Assembly: GCF_021295335.1 (NCBI RefSeq)
Contig: NZ_JAIWOT010000001.1
Location: 1,801,001 to 1,865,000, forward strand
Direction of reading: 5' to 3'
DNA: 64,000 nt
Source of the DNA: Komagataeibacter sp. FNDCF1
Lineage (GTDB): Bacteria > Pseudomonadota > Alphaproteobacteria > Acetobacterales > Acetobacteraceae
The position numbers and the translations under genes are program-made. This document shows, in pieces, positions 19,547-28,916 of the stretch. Numbering within the stretch: the stretch's first letter is position 1; every line of letters starts with the position of its first letter. Under the pieces are notes generated by a model that made no database searches, was not told where the DNA came from, and was given only the letters and a program-made list of their open reading frames with translations.

Positions 19547-22444
19547 TCAGGCCGGAATGGGTTCCGGCGTGGCTGTAGCCGTCCGGGCCCGGATCGCCAC
19601 TTTCCCGTTTTCCACGCGGGCGTCCCATGTCCGCAGCCGGACGGCGGGATCTTCCAGGCACTGTCCGTCCTCCAGACGGAAATGCTGTTTGTAGAGCGGG
19701 GAGGCCACCACCACCTGTCCCTTCAGGTCGCCCATGATGCCGCGCCCGATTACATTGGCGTTTGAAAACGGATCATGGTTGTCGATCGCATAGACCCGGG
19801 CAGGCGCGCCCTGCGTTGCAGGCAGGTAGAACAGGGCAATCTGGCTTCCGTCATGCCAGGCTACGACACCTGATTTTGCCACCAGGTCATTAAGTCCGCA
19901 CAGTTCGGTCCAGTCATGCGGGCCGGGTGATGCTACGGTTTCGGGCAGGTTTTCGGCTGGACGGACCTGATCGCGCTCGGGAATGGTGCGGATGTTCGGG
20001 TCGGGGCGGCTGTCATTGACGAAGGTGCGGAACCGCTTGAGTTTTTCACGGTCCGTCAGCGCGTCGCGCCACTCGCAGTGATAGTGGTCCACCACCATCT
20101 GCATCTGCCGTTCCAGTTCCGCGCAGATGCCAAGGCTGTCGTTGATGATGACATCCTTGAGGTAATCCAGCCCGCCTTCAAGATTTTCACGCCAGACCGA
20201 GGTACGCTGCAGCTTGTCCGCTGTCCGGATATAGAACATCAGGAAACGGTCGATGTATTTCACCAGCGTCTGTGCATCGAGATCAGTCGCGAACAGTTCC
20301 GCATGGCGCGGGCGCATGCCGCCATTGCCGCAAACGTAAAGATTCCACCCATTCTCGGTTGCGATCACCCCCACATCCTTGCTCTGTGCCTCGGCACATT
20401 CGCGGGTGCAGCCGGACACGGCGAATTTGAGCTTGTGCGGCGAACGCAGGCCCTTGTAACGGTTTTCCAGATCCAGCGCCTTGCCCACACTGTCCTGCAC
20501 GCCATAGCGGCACCATGTGCTGCCAACACAGGACTTTACGGTCCGGGTGGACTTGCCATAGGCCTGCCCGGTCTCGAAGCCTGCTTCCAGCAGTTCAGCC
20601 CAGATATCAGGCAACTGGTCCAGTTGCGCACCGAACAGATCGATACGCTGACCGCCAGTGATCTTGGTATAGAGACCGTATTTCTTTGCTACCTGGCCCA
20701 GGACAATCAGCTTGTCCGGTGTGATCTCACCGCCCGCAATGCGGGGTACGACCGAATAGGTGCCGTTTTTCTGCATGTTGGCCATGAACGTGTCGTTCGT
20801 GTCCTGCAGCGGAATATAGAGCGGGTCCGTAATCGGCCTGTTCCAGGCTGATGCCAGGATGGAACCGACAGCGGGCTTGCAGATATCGCAGCCCAGCCCA
20901 CCGTTGCCGTATTGCGCCATCAGGTCTTCAAAAGTCTGGATCCCGTGCACGCGGACAAGGGAATATAGTTCCTGCCGCGTGTAGGAAAAATGTTCGCACA
21001 GGCTGTGGTCCACCGCAATGCCGCGCGCTTCGAGTTCGGTCTCGAACACGTTCTTGAGCAGGCCCGAACACCCGCCGCAGCCGGTACTGGCCTTTGTGGA
21101 CTGCTTCAGGGCGGCAATATCCGTACAGCCGCCTTCAATGGCGGTGCAGATCGCCCCTTTCGTCACGTTGTGGCACGAGCAGATCATGGCCGTATCGGGC
21201 AGCGCGTCAGCGCCCAGCAGGTCCGCTCCCTCCCCACGCGGCAGGATCAGGGCCGCCGGGTCTGCCGGGGGTTTGATGGCGTTCTGTACATATTGCACGA
21301 TCGTATCGTAATAGGCGTTATCCCCCACCAGCACGGCCCCGATCACACGACTGCCATCATCCGAGAGCACAAGGCGGCGGTAGGACCCATCCACTTCCCC
21401 GATGAAGCGGTAGCTCCGACTACCCGGTGTCGCGCCATGCGCATCGCCAATCGAGCCGACATCCACACCCAGCAGCTTGAGCTTGGTGGACATGTCCGCA
21501 CCGGTAAAGGCGGCTTCTTCCCCCGCTAGGGTGGATGCGAGCGTGCGCGCCATGGTGTAGCCCGGTGCCACCAGTCCGAACACCTGTCCGTTCCAGCACG
21601 CGCATTCCCCGATCGCGTAGATTGCCGGGTCGGATGTACGGCATTGCCCGTCTATCACGACACCGCCGCGCGAACCGATGGCAAGCCCGCAGTCACGCGC
21701 CAGCCTGTCCTGTGCGCGAATGCCGGCGGAAAAGACCACCAGATCGGTTTCAAGAAACGTACCATCGGCAAAGACAAGGCGGTGACGATGTGTCTCGCCC
21801 GCGGTGATCTGCTGCGTGGCATGGGATGTAAGCACTTCGATCCCCAGTGCCTCGATCCGCTGCTTCAGGGCCTGACCACCATCATCATCAAGCTGCACGG
21901 GCATGAGGCGCGGCGCGAATTCCACAACGGCCGTGGACAGGCCCAGCCCCGACAGCGCATTGGCGGCCTCCAGTCCCAGCAGGCCGCCGCCAATGACCAC
22001 GCCGTGCGACGCGCCATCTGCTGCGGCCCGGATCATGTCAAGGTCATCCAGCGTGCGATAGACCAGCCCCGCTGTGCCCGTATTGCCTGGAACCGGCGGC
22101 ACGAACGGCGTGGAACCAGTGGCAAGGATCAGCGTGTCGTAGGGCAGCGGGCCTTCGGCGCTTTCCACCATCCGGGCCGCGCGGTCGATGCGGGTCACCC
22201 TGACGCCACGGTGCAGGGTCAGGCCGTGATGGGTATGGAAATCATCCACATGCAGGCGCAGCGCCAGCGCGTCGCGTCCGCTCATATATTCGGTCAGGTG
22301 CACACGGTCATAGGCATCGTGAAGTTCGTCACCAAAAATGTGAATCCCGCAGTCCTCATGCAGACCATGCGCCACAAGCTGTTCGGCACAGTAATGGCCA
22401 ACCATACCGTTGCCGATGATGACGATGTTTCGCGTTCCGGTCAT
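19547..22444 (-). CDS. nirB: NAD(P)H-dependent nitrite reductase, NirB-NirD fusion
   Basis: A 965-residue enzyme reducing nitrite to ammonium. ATG at 22444 (MTGTRNIVIIGNGMVGHYCA) has GGGGA upstream; longer in-frame starts are unlikely. In order: FAD/NAD(P)-binding module, BFD-type [2Fe-2S] region (CSCHNVT...CGGCSG), ferredoxin-like half domains, siroheme/4Fe-4S site (CVGSTWC and CTRECAEAQ), and a C-terminal NirD domain (ELCGLNDLVAKSGVVAW onward). The NirD part has no Rieske Cys-His ligand pairs, as is usual for NirD. Many bacteria keep nirB and nirD separate; here they are one polypeptide. It lies 29 bases downstream of the porin gene. Confidence 0.93.
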   Translation of the reverse strand: MTGTRNIVIIGNGMVGHYCAEQLVAHGLHEDCGIHIFGDELHDAYDRVHLTEYMSGRDALALRLHVDDFHTHHGLTLHRGVRVTRIDRAARMVESAEGPLPYDTLILATGSTPFVPPVPGNTGTAGLVYRTLDDLDMIRAAADGASHGVVIGGGLLGLEAANALSGLGLSTAVVEFAPRLMPVQLDDDGGQALKQRIEALGIEVLTSHATQQITAGETHRHRLVFADGTFLETDLVVFSAGIRAQDRLARDCGLAIGSRGGVVIDGQCRTSDPAIYAIGECACWNGQVFGLVAPGYTMARTLASTLAGEEAAFTGADMSTKLKLLGVDVGSIGDAHGATPGSRSYRFIGEVDGSYRRLVLSDDGSRVIGAVLVGDNAYYDTIVQYVQNAIKPPADPAALILPRGEGADLLGADALPDTAMICSCHNVTKGAICTAIEGGCTDIAALKQSTKASTGCGGCSGLLKNVFETELEARGIAVDHSLCEHFSYTRQELYSLVRVHGIQTFEDLMAQYGNGGLGCDICKPAVGSILASAWNRPITDPLYIPLQDTNDTFMANMQKNGTYSVVPRIAGGEITPDKLIVLGQVAKKYGLYTKITGGQRIDLFGAQLDQLPDIWAELLEAGFETGQAYGKSTRTVKSCVGSTWCRYGVQDSVGKALDLENRYKGLRSPHKLKFAVSGCTRECAEAQSKDVGVIATENGWNLYVCGNGGMRPRHAELFATDLDAQTLVKYIDRFLMFYIRTADKLQRTSVWRENLEGGLDYLKDVIINDSLGICAELERQMQMVVDHYHCEWRDALTDREKLKRFRTFVNDSRPDPNIRTIPERDQVRPAENLPETVASPGPHDWTELCGLNDLVAKSGVVAWHDGSQIALFYLPATQGAPARVYAIDNHDPFSNANVIGRGIMGDLKGQVVVASPLYKQHFRLEDGQCLEDPAVRLRTWDARVENGKVAIRARTATATPEPIPA

Positions 22445-22473
22445 GTTCGTTTCCCCTGTCGTACAATCGGCTG

Positions 22474-24114
22474 TCAGAATTTGAATTCCATGGTCTGCAT
22501 GTAGAATGCCCCGTCCTTCGCCCCCGCACGATGCATGCCCTGCGATGCGACGAAGCCTGCGATATCGTGCGTCCATGTCCAGTGGGGCGCGAAATTCCAC
22601 GCAAGTTGTGTCTGGGGCGTGGTGCCAATGAACCCGCCCGAAAGCCCGTTGCGCCAGCTATAGATCTTGCCGGTGCCATACACTGCATCCTGCGTGCTTT
22701 CGCGCCAGAAAACGGGAACATGCAGCTTGAGATGCAGGTTTGGCAGCGGGGCTGCCGTAATGACCGGCCCGATGCCGACCAGGTTCTGCGATGTCAGGGC
22801 CAGTGTCACGTCATTATAATACGGCAGCGGGAAATAGGGCGTAGCAAATGTGCCGACCGCGCCGTCCTGACTGTGATAGGACCCGCCTGAAAACAGGTCG
22901 CCCTGCAAGGCAAGGGATGGTTTTGCTTTCAGGCCCTTCGCCGTCCACCCCAGTGTCCCGTTAACGGCATAGGCCCGTACCGGGCGTGTTGCTCCCCCGC
23001 CGGCGGGACGGAATTCGCCGCCCTGGAACACGCCCGTCAGGCTGATATCGAAGGGGCCGACATTCCCCCACACGCGTGCACCGATATTGTCGCGGCGGGT
23101 CGATCCGGCCTGCGTGCCCGTTGTGGTGGCCAGCGCCGCCGATGCACCGTTGAACAGGTAGCCAATGAAGAACACATCAGCAAAAACCTGGCTTTTCTGC
23201 CCCATGACCGAAAATTTCGGCAGCGCCGTGGACGTATAGATCCCATACATCCGGGCGTTGTAGTTCGTGCCGTCGGCAAATACGTTACGCGGTAGCTTGT
23301 TGGTCTGCATGAAATCGAATAGGTCCAGCCGGAAAGATTTCCACACCGCATAGCCACGGAATCCATCCCACGATTGCTGGGCATTGGTCAGGTCGCGCGC
23401 AGACTGCATGGTAACGGGAGCATCGAGAAAGATTTGGCGACCGCCGATCACGCCCATCCGTGCCCCCAGCATCCTGCCCTTTACCTCCAGAATGCCCTGC
23501 TGGAGATCCAGCCGTTCGCGCTGCACCCCGGTCTGGTAACCATAATAGTTCGATCCCCCCGCTTCGCCCCACAGGAACTCGGCATAGGCGCGGACATGTT
23601 CACCCAGGTGCAGGGCGGCGCCATACTGGCTGCGCAGCAGCACACGGCTGGCATTGGTCTTGCCGGCGGTCCCCATCTGCGGCTGGTTTTCAAAGGCATA
23701 GCGCAGCCGCTCCTCCCCATTGATGGACAGCCAGATATCGCCTTTATCTGTCAGGGGAATGTATTTCAGGCGGTTGAACCAGTCATTGCGGCGCTGTTCA
23801 GGGGGTGTATTGACAATATCGCTCCAGTCCTCGGCCCAGCGCGCCTGGCCAAAACCACCCACGGTGCCGAACCCGGCGGCGGCTCCCTTGCCTGCGTTGA
23901 AGACACCCCAGTCAGGGCTGTGCGGCAGGGCAAGGCGGTGGATGGCCGCCTTTTCAGGCGGACGGGACGCGGTTGGCAAGATACCGGTTGCCGTGACACC
24001 CGCGGCGGGCGGAGTATCGGCATGGGCCGCATGCCCGGCAAACAGGCTGGCAAGAACGGTGGTAAAGCCGACCGTAAGCGAAGCGGGCCGGAGCACGTCG
24101 GAAATACAGGTCAC
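22474..24114 (-). CDS. Outer-membrane porin, alginate-export (AlgE)-like family
   Basis: A beta-barrel protein of about 546 residues. GTG at 24114 with AGGA about 9 bases upstream gives a normal signal peptide (SLTVGFTTVLASLFAGHAAHA then DTPP). An ATG at 24156 would overlap the transporter gene by 20 bases and add an odd leader. Barrel features include INGEERLRYAFENQ, MGVIGGRQIFLDAPV and the terminal MQTMEFKF strand ending in Phe. Its place between the nitrate transporter and nitrite reductase genes suggests it carries nitrate or nitrite across the outer membrane, which is inference. Confidence 0.78.
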   Translation of the reverse strand: MTCISDVLRPASLTVGFTTVLASLFAGHAAHADTPPAAGVTATGILPTASRPPEKAAIHRLALPHSPDWGVFNAGKGAAAGFGTVGGFGQARWAEDWSDIVNTPPEQRRNDWFNRLKYIPLTDKGDIWLSINGEERLRYAFENQPQMGTAGKTNASRVLLRSQYGAALHLGEHVRAYAEFLWGEAGGSNYYGYQTGVQRERLDLQQGILEVKGRMLGARMGVIGGRQIFLDAPVTMQSARDLTNAQQSWDGFRGYAVWKSFRLDLFDFMQTNKLPRNVFADGTNYNARMYGIYTSTALPKFSVMGQKSQVFADVFFIGYLFNGASAALATTTGTQAGSTRRDNIGARVWGNVGPFDISLTGVFQGGEFRPAGGGATRPVRAYAVNGTLGWTAKGLKAKPSLALQGDLFSGGSYHSQDGAVGTFATPYFPLPYYNDVTLALTSQNLVGIGPVITAAPLPNLHLKLHVPVFWRESTQDAVYGTGKIYSWRNGLSGGFIGTTPQTQLAWNFAPHWTWTHDIAGFVASQGMHRAGAKDGAFYMQTMEFKF

Positions 24115-25341
24115 GGGATACGTTCCTGATCTGATTTTATGAAGAGGCGGCCGCATCGGCTTCAGCCGACATCCGGGGGCGTTCAGCCGCCCAGCGGCGG
24201 CGGCACACGCCAACACAGGCAAACGCCACCAGCGCAACCCCGGCAAAGCCCAGGAAGCCGGGACCGTAAGAACCCGTGGCCTGACGCGCGGCCCCCAGCG
24301 ATGACGCCAGATAGAACCCGCCTACCCCGCCGCTCATGCCCACCAGCCCGGTCAGGATCCCAACCCGGCTGGGAAAACGCGTGGGCACCAGTTGAAACAC
24401 CGCGCCATTGCCCAGACCCAGCACGAGCATGCCTAGGAAAAAGGCCGGGAAAGCCAGCCAGATCGTGGGCAGGCCAAAGCCGATCACGGCAAAGATGGCG
24501 ACCGCAAGCGCGAACAGGATGCTCAGGGCACGCTCGCCCCCGATCCGGTCGGCCAAGGCGCCCCCCAGCGGACGCACGAAAGACCCGACAAACACGACCA
24601 GCGCCGTGCAGCTTCCGGCCATGGCGGGCGGCAGACCATACTGGTCATTGAAATAGATGGTCAGGAACGAGGCAAGCCCCACAAAACCGCCGAATGTCAC
24701 GCCATAAAAGAACATCAGCAGCCAGCAGTCGCCGCTGCGCAGGACGGGTAGCCACGTCACCAGGCCACCACTGGAGCGGCGCTGCGGCGGTTCACTGGCT
24801 AGGAACACAAAGGCGACCAGCACGGCGGTCAGCGGCAGCGTTGCCAGTCCCAGCACATTGACCCAGCCATAAAGCACGGCCAGACCGGGCGCGAACAGCG
24901 AGGCGAGCGCCGTTCCCGAATTGCCGGCCCCGGCAATGCCCAGCGCCGTGCCCTGATAGTGTGGTGGATACCATGCAGAGGCGAGCGGCAGCGCAATAGC
25001 AAACGACGCCCCAGCGACACCAAGCACAAGTGCAACCCCGAACAGTGCGCCATAGCTGTGTGGCGCGATAAGCCATGTCAGGGACAGCCCGGCGATAACA
25101 AGAAGCTGGGCGCCAATCGCGACCCGTCGCGGCCCGAAATGATCGACCAGCGCGCCCGCCAGCACACGCAGGAGCGCACCCGCCAGAACCGGTGTCGCGA
25201 CCAGCAGGCCCTTCTGACCTGCATTCAGATGCAGGTCGTGAGCAATCGAAATGCCCAGCGGGCCAAGCAGGACCCACACCATGAACGAGACATCGAAATA
25301 CAGGAACGCCGCAAGAAGGGTACGCGGGTTTCCGGCTTTGA

Positions 25342-26271
25342 GAGCCCGATCCGAAAGTTTTTCAACCCTGACAATGCCTTGCTGTCCGTCGTGTGAGCAT
25401 TCGGATTGAGGCGATCAATGTCCATGCGGTTGAGGAAGCAATGGATTGTTCCCAATCTTTGGCGAGCCGCCTGCATCGTCCCAGCCATGCGAATGTCCGT
25501 TCCACCACCCAGCGACGCGGCAGGATCTGAAAACCCTTCACCGTATCGGACCGCCTGATGATTTCGAGGGTCCATTTTCCCATGGAGGCGAGCGCGGATC
25601 GCAATTTGTCGCCAGCATAGCCGCCATCAGCGAAGATGTGGCGCAGCCAGGGAAAGCGCCTGCGTATCGCTGCCAGAACATCAACGGCCCCATCACGGTC
25701 CTGGATATCAGCGGCATGAACGAGGAGAAAGATCAGGAAGCCGCAGGTATCCGTCACGATATGGCGCTTGCGGCCCTTGACCTTCTTCCCCGCGTCATAG
25801 CCCGAAATCCCGCCGCTTTCCGTGGTTTTCACCGACTGGCTGTCAATCACGCCCGCGCTCGGAGAGGCGTCACGTCCCTCGATCTCGCGCAGGCTCATGA
25901 CCAGCACCGTATTCATGACCTCGAACACTCCGGCATCACGCCAGGCGTAAAAATAGCGCCTGATGGTCGAGACCGGCGGAAAGCATTTCGGCAGCAGACG
26001 CCACGCACACCCGGCCGAGGCTATGTAGAGCATCGCATTGACCACCTCGCGCATATCCGTCGTGCGCGGACGACCGCCCCGTTTCGCCGGGGGCACAAAT
26101 GGCATGATCAAAGTCCACTCCCCGTCCGTCATGTCCGATGGATATCGCAATCTTTCCCGGCTATACTCGCGCCGGGCAATACCAGTCCATGTCACCATTC
26201 ACTCCATCTCTCTGCAAAGACGGATGAATCACAACAGGCTGGTATTGTTCAAAAACTTTCGGATCGGGCTC
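25342..26271 (-). mobile_element. IS1031-like (IS5 family) element in narK
   Basis: 930 bp bounded by inverted GAGCCCGATCCGAAAG ends with TGA duplicated on both sides (25339-25341, 26272-26274), fitting the TNA target of the IS1031 group. It is nearly identical to the tandem copies at 59782 and 60715. Confidence 0.92.
25362..26198 (-). CDS. IS5-family (IS1031 group) transposase
   Basis: A 278-residue single-frame DDE transposase starting MVTWTGIARREYSRERLRYP. Motifs: MTDGEWTLIMPFVPP, GVIDSQSVKTTE (first Asp), ADGGYAGDK (second Asp) and RRWVVERTFAWLGRCRRL (Glu). Intact. Confidence 0.93.
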   Translation of the reverse strand: MVTWTGIARREYSRERLRYPSDMTDGEWTLIMPFVPPAKRGGRPRTTDMREVVNAMLYIASAGCAWRLLPKCFPPVSTIRRYFYAWRDAGVFEVMNTVLVMSLREIEGRDASPSAGVIDSQSVKTTESGGISGYDAGKKVKGRKRHIVTDTCGFLIFLLVHAADIQDRDGAVDVLAAIRRRFPWLRHIFADGGYAGDKLRSALASMGKWTLEIIRRSDTVKGFQILPRRWVVERTFAWLGRCRRLAKDWEQSIASSTAWTLIASIRMLTRRTARHCQG

Positions 26272-26310
26272 TGAGGAATCCTGTGTCCACGTCATCGCAT
26301 CCAGTCCCCA

Positions 26311-26481
26311 TCCATCAGGTGTGACGGAGACGCCTTTATTCAGGCACGGAGACCATCGTTGGCCGCCCGGGTGTCGTCGTGATCGTTTGTGCCATTTCCA
26401 CGTCGTTCACCGCCATTGATGAACGCGTCTTTCAGGAAACCTGTCTGGTATTTAATTGCACGCGGAACAATGCGATGTCAA
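26311..26481 (-). promoter_or_regulatory. Candidate promoter and leader of the nitrate operon
   Basis: Upstream of narK on the minus strand a TTGACA lies at 26481-26476 with an AT-rich AATTAA about 18 bases later. The roughly 135-base leader that follows contains a 6-bp stem CGTTCA/TGAACG and a small GCCT-GAATAA-AGGC hairpin with a six-base loop. A NasT-dependent antitermination leader would be expected here. The paired hexaloop hairpins and poly-U terminator typical of such leaders are not clear by eye. Confidence 0.35.
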
Positions 26482-27120
26482 AACATTTTTCTCATGTTGT
26501 CATGGCAGAATCATATGAGCCAAAGCTGTCGTCCCAGAAAATATACCTGCCGAACCGCGCAATTTCGAGACATTGCATAAAAAGATCGTGGCAGGGGATC
26601 GCCGTGACCGGCGAGACGGTTTTTGCGTAGATACCACTTGCACGATCGCCCGATCGTTAGAGCGTGCATTCCGGGAGCGCTTCGCCACCGCGTAAGTGGC
26701 CGATCGGACACCCATGCCGCCGCCACCTTCAAGCAAGGCAACATATGGGCGCATGGTTGGACCGATCCCCGAAACCAAGAACGCCATGCACTTCCGCTGG
26801 CTTGGATTTACGTCCCAAGATCCGTTCCTGCACACCGTCGCGGTCCACGAATACTCCCGCTTGTGCCCACTGGCTGGCCGGTCATTTGAAATCACCCTGC
26901 TGCAAGGATTATGCGGACGGCATCAGGCCATCAACCTGTAAGCAGGCTTCATGCCGCTGAGTGGGAAACGGATGGAGCATGTTCCCGATACGCTGGGCAC
27001 TGGAGCACCGCGTACGAGATTATGCAGATGTTTTCGGACCACCCAACAAAACGACCCATGCATAAAAGGTATGCGTGGCCATAAAGGTATAAAATATTGA
27101 CATCTTTAAAGACATCCAGA
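26482..27120. other. Intergenic stretch before hmp; no recognised gene
   Basis: About 640 bases with short open frames on both strands and no family I recognise. It may contain debris of an older gene. The last 60 bases are AT-rich and belong to the hmp promoter; TCTTTAAAGA at 27102-27111 is a short palindrome there. Confidence 0.4.
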
Positions 27121-27144
27121 AAGATATTCCTAAATATATATCTT
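27121..27144. promoter_or_regulatory. NsrR-like palindrome upstream of hmp
   Basis: AAGATAT (27121-27127) and ATATCTT (27138-27144) form an inverted repeat 19 bases before the hmp start. It resembles the AAGATGC-type half-sites bound by the nitric-oxide sensor NsrR. A repressor gene is not in the window. Confidence 0.5.
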
Positions 27145-27162
27145 TAAGAAAGATCGGAAAAA

Positions 27163-28371
27163 ATGGCGTCACCTCTGGATGACAAGACCCGCAGCATCAT
27201 CAAGGCCTGCGTGCCCGCGCTGGAAGCACATGGTCTGGCGATAACGACGGAAATGTATCGCCGCCTGCTGGCCAATCCAGATATTCGCGATCTGTTCAAC
27301 ATTTCGCACCAGAAGGACGGGGAACAGCCAAAGGCACTGGCGCTTGCAGTGCTGGCCTATGCCCGCAATATCGACAACCTTGGTGCCATGGCCGGTGCGG
27401 TCGAACGCATTGCGGAAAAGCATGTCGGGCTGAACATCCTGCCCGAGCACTATCCTTATGTTGCCGATGCCCTGCTGGGCGCCATCGCCCATGTTCTGGG
27501 GGATGCGGCAACCCCCGATATCATGGATGCGTGGGGCAAGGCCTACTGGTTCCTGGCTGAAATCCTGATCGGGCGGGAAGAACAGATTTACGTGGCCCAT
27601 GCCGCGGCCCCCGGTGGCTGGGTTGGCTGGCGTCCCTTCCGTGTCAGCCGCCGCACGGTGGAAAGTGAGACCGTTACCTCCTTCGAACTGGCGCCCGTCG
27701 ATGGCAAGCCCGTCATGCGCCATGTGCCGGGGCAGTATCTCAGCTTCCGCCTCGACGTGCCGGGATATGGCTCGGAACGGCGGAATTACAGCATTTCTTC
27801 CGCACCCGGTTCACAGTCCTACCGCATCAGCGTCCGTCGCATCGACAATGGCGTGGTATCCGACTGGCTGCATGACAGCGTGCAAGAGGGCACGGTGCTG
27901 CAGGTTTCCGCTCCGGCGGGTGATTTCACGCTGGGCAACCCGGCCCCCGCACCCATCGTATTCCTCAGCGCGGGTTCTGGCCTGACGCCATTCATTTCCA
28001 TGCTGGGCGCGCTGGATGCGGCTGCGGCCACGGGCGTGCGTTACATCCACACCACCCGTACGCCCGCAACGGAAGCCTTTGGCCCCTATATCCGCGACCT
28101 TGCCGCAAAGGGCATGCTGCGCGCCGATCTGTTCTACAGCCGCGCTACACCGCAGGCAGCACAGGACGCCACAGGCGTCACCACTCACGCAGGCCGCATG
28201 ACACCAGCATGGCTTACGCACGAAATCGACCGGTCCGCGAGCTATTATATCTGCGGTCCCGACAGCTTCATGCGTGATGCCATCGCCACGCTGAAGGCGG
28301 GTGGCGTGCCCGAAAGCCAGATCCGTTTCGAATTCTTCGGTTCCGCGGCGGATGCGGCCCTGGTCGGATAG
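27163..28371 (+). CDS. hmp: Flavohaemoglobin, nitric oxide dioxygenase
   Basis: A 402-residue cytoplasmic protein converting NO and O2 to nitrate with NAD(P)H. The N-terminal globin (MASPLDDKTRSIIKACVPAL; proximal-histidine region AEKHVGL) is followed near residue 155 by an FAD-binding reductase domain with RNYSISSAPG, then a NAD-binding domain with SAGSGLTPFISML and YICGPDSFM. Length matches Hmp. It lies divergent from the nitrate operon, so it would detoxify NO made during nitrite metabolism. DUF488 follows two bases after its stop. Confidence 0.95.
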   Translation: MASPLDDKTRSIIKACVPALEAHGLAITTEMYRRLLANPDIRDLFNISHQKDGEQPKALALAVLAYARNIDNLGAMAGAVERIAEKHVGLNILPEHYPYVADALLGAIAHVLGDAATPDIMDAWGKAYWFLAEILIGREEQIYVAHAAAPGGWVGWRPFRVSRRTVESETVTSFELAPVDGKPVMRHVPGQYLSFRLDVPGYGSERRNYSISSAPGSQSYRISVRRIDNGVVSDWLHDSVQEGTVLQVSAPAGDFTLGNPAPAPIVFLSAGSGLTPFISMLGALDAAAATGVRYIHTTRTPATEAFGPYIRDLAAKGMLRADLFYSRATPQAAQDATGVTTHAGRMTPAWLTHEIDRSASYYICGPDSFMRDAIATLKAGGVPESQIRFEFFGSAADAALVG

Positions 28372-28373
28372 GC

Positions 28374-28742
28374 ATGGCGCACCCCATCCATGTCAGGCGG
28401 GTTTATGACCCGCCCGCACCCGATGATGGCAGCCGCGTGCTGGTGGACCGGCTGTGGCCCCGTGGGGTCAGCAAACAGCGCGCTGACCTGACGCTGTGGC
28501 TGAAAGATATCGCGCCCAGCACCGGACTGCGGCAATGGTTCGGGCATGACCCGGCCCGGTGGGACGGGTTTCAGGAACGCTACAGCGCGGAACTGCAGGC
28601 CAATCCCAATCCGGTGCAGCAGTTGCTGGACATGGCGCGCGCCGGTCCCATCACCCTGCTGTATGGCGCGCGTGACACGCAGCATAACGAGGCGGTTGTA
28701 CTGGCCGCCTACCTTCATCGCCTGCTGGACCACGCGTGCTGA
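28374..28742 (+). CDS. DUF488 family protein
   Basis: A 122-residue protein with the family pattern VRRVYDPPAPDDGSRVLVDRLWPRGVSK, DIAPSTGLRQWFGHDP and ITLLYGARDTQHNEAVVLA. The start lies two bases after the hmp stop, so the two genes are translated from one transcript. Function is unknown; DUF488 genes often sit beside globin or nitrosative-stress genes, so a role in that response is only a suggestion. Confidence 0.88.
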   Translation: MAHPIHVRRVYDPPAPDDGSRVLVDRLWPRGVSKQRADLTLWLKDIAPSTGLRQWFGHDPARWDGFQERYSAELQANPNPVQQLLDMARAGPITLLYGARDTQHNEAVVLAAYLHRLLDHAC

Positions 28743-28916
28743 ACGATACCGCCATTTCCTGTGTCAGCACGGCAGAAGGCATATCCCTTCGACCCGAATG
28801 GTCGCGGGTTGACGTGCTCCCCATTTTGTATCCACCCAAAATGAAGAGTTCCCGGTTTTCATGTCTCGAGGTTGATGAGAAGACAAGGGACGTTCGTGTG
28901 CAGGTCTTGCACTTAG
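28743..28916. other. Short spacer with possible IS-end debris
   Basis: No gene seen. GTTGACGTGCTCCCC followed by CATTTTG...CAAAATG near 28810-28850 looks like the terminus of some insertion sequence, but I cannot name it. Confidence 0.3.

Larger units (their letters stand above)
24137..26310 (-). pseudogene. narK: NarK/NasA-type nitrate transporter, 5' end split by an IS1031-like element
   Basis: Major facilitator with about 12 hydrophobic segments. The body (25341 to 24137) begins mid-protein at KAGNPRTLLAAFLYFDV. The first codons survive beyond the IS: ATG at 26310 reads MGTGCDDVDTGFL and joins in frame to KAGNP once the IS and one TGA repeat are removed. Nitrate-porter motifs such as GPLGISIAHDL and two GLAGAGNSGTA-like glycine stretches (here GIAGAGNSG and GMSGGVGG) are present. 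A shortened protein could start at ATG 25282 (MVWVLLGPLG) but would lose part of helix 1. It was the first gene of the nitrate operon, so the IS also separates downstream genes from their promoter. Confidence 0.85.

Noticed and set aside
17662-19578. 638-codon plus-strand open frame opposite nasA
   Set aside because: It lies wholly antisense to the conserved nitrate reductase domain, has Arg/Gly/Pro-rich composition and matches no family; high GC makes such shadows common.
26500-26895. 131-codon minus-strand frame upstream of narK, and overlapping plus-strand frames 26664-26960
   Set aside because: No family resemblance, mutually overlapping on both strands, no clear ribosome site.
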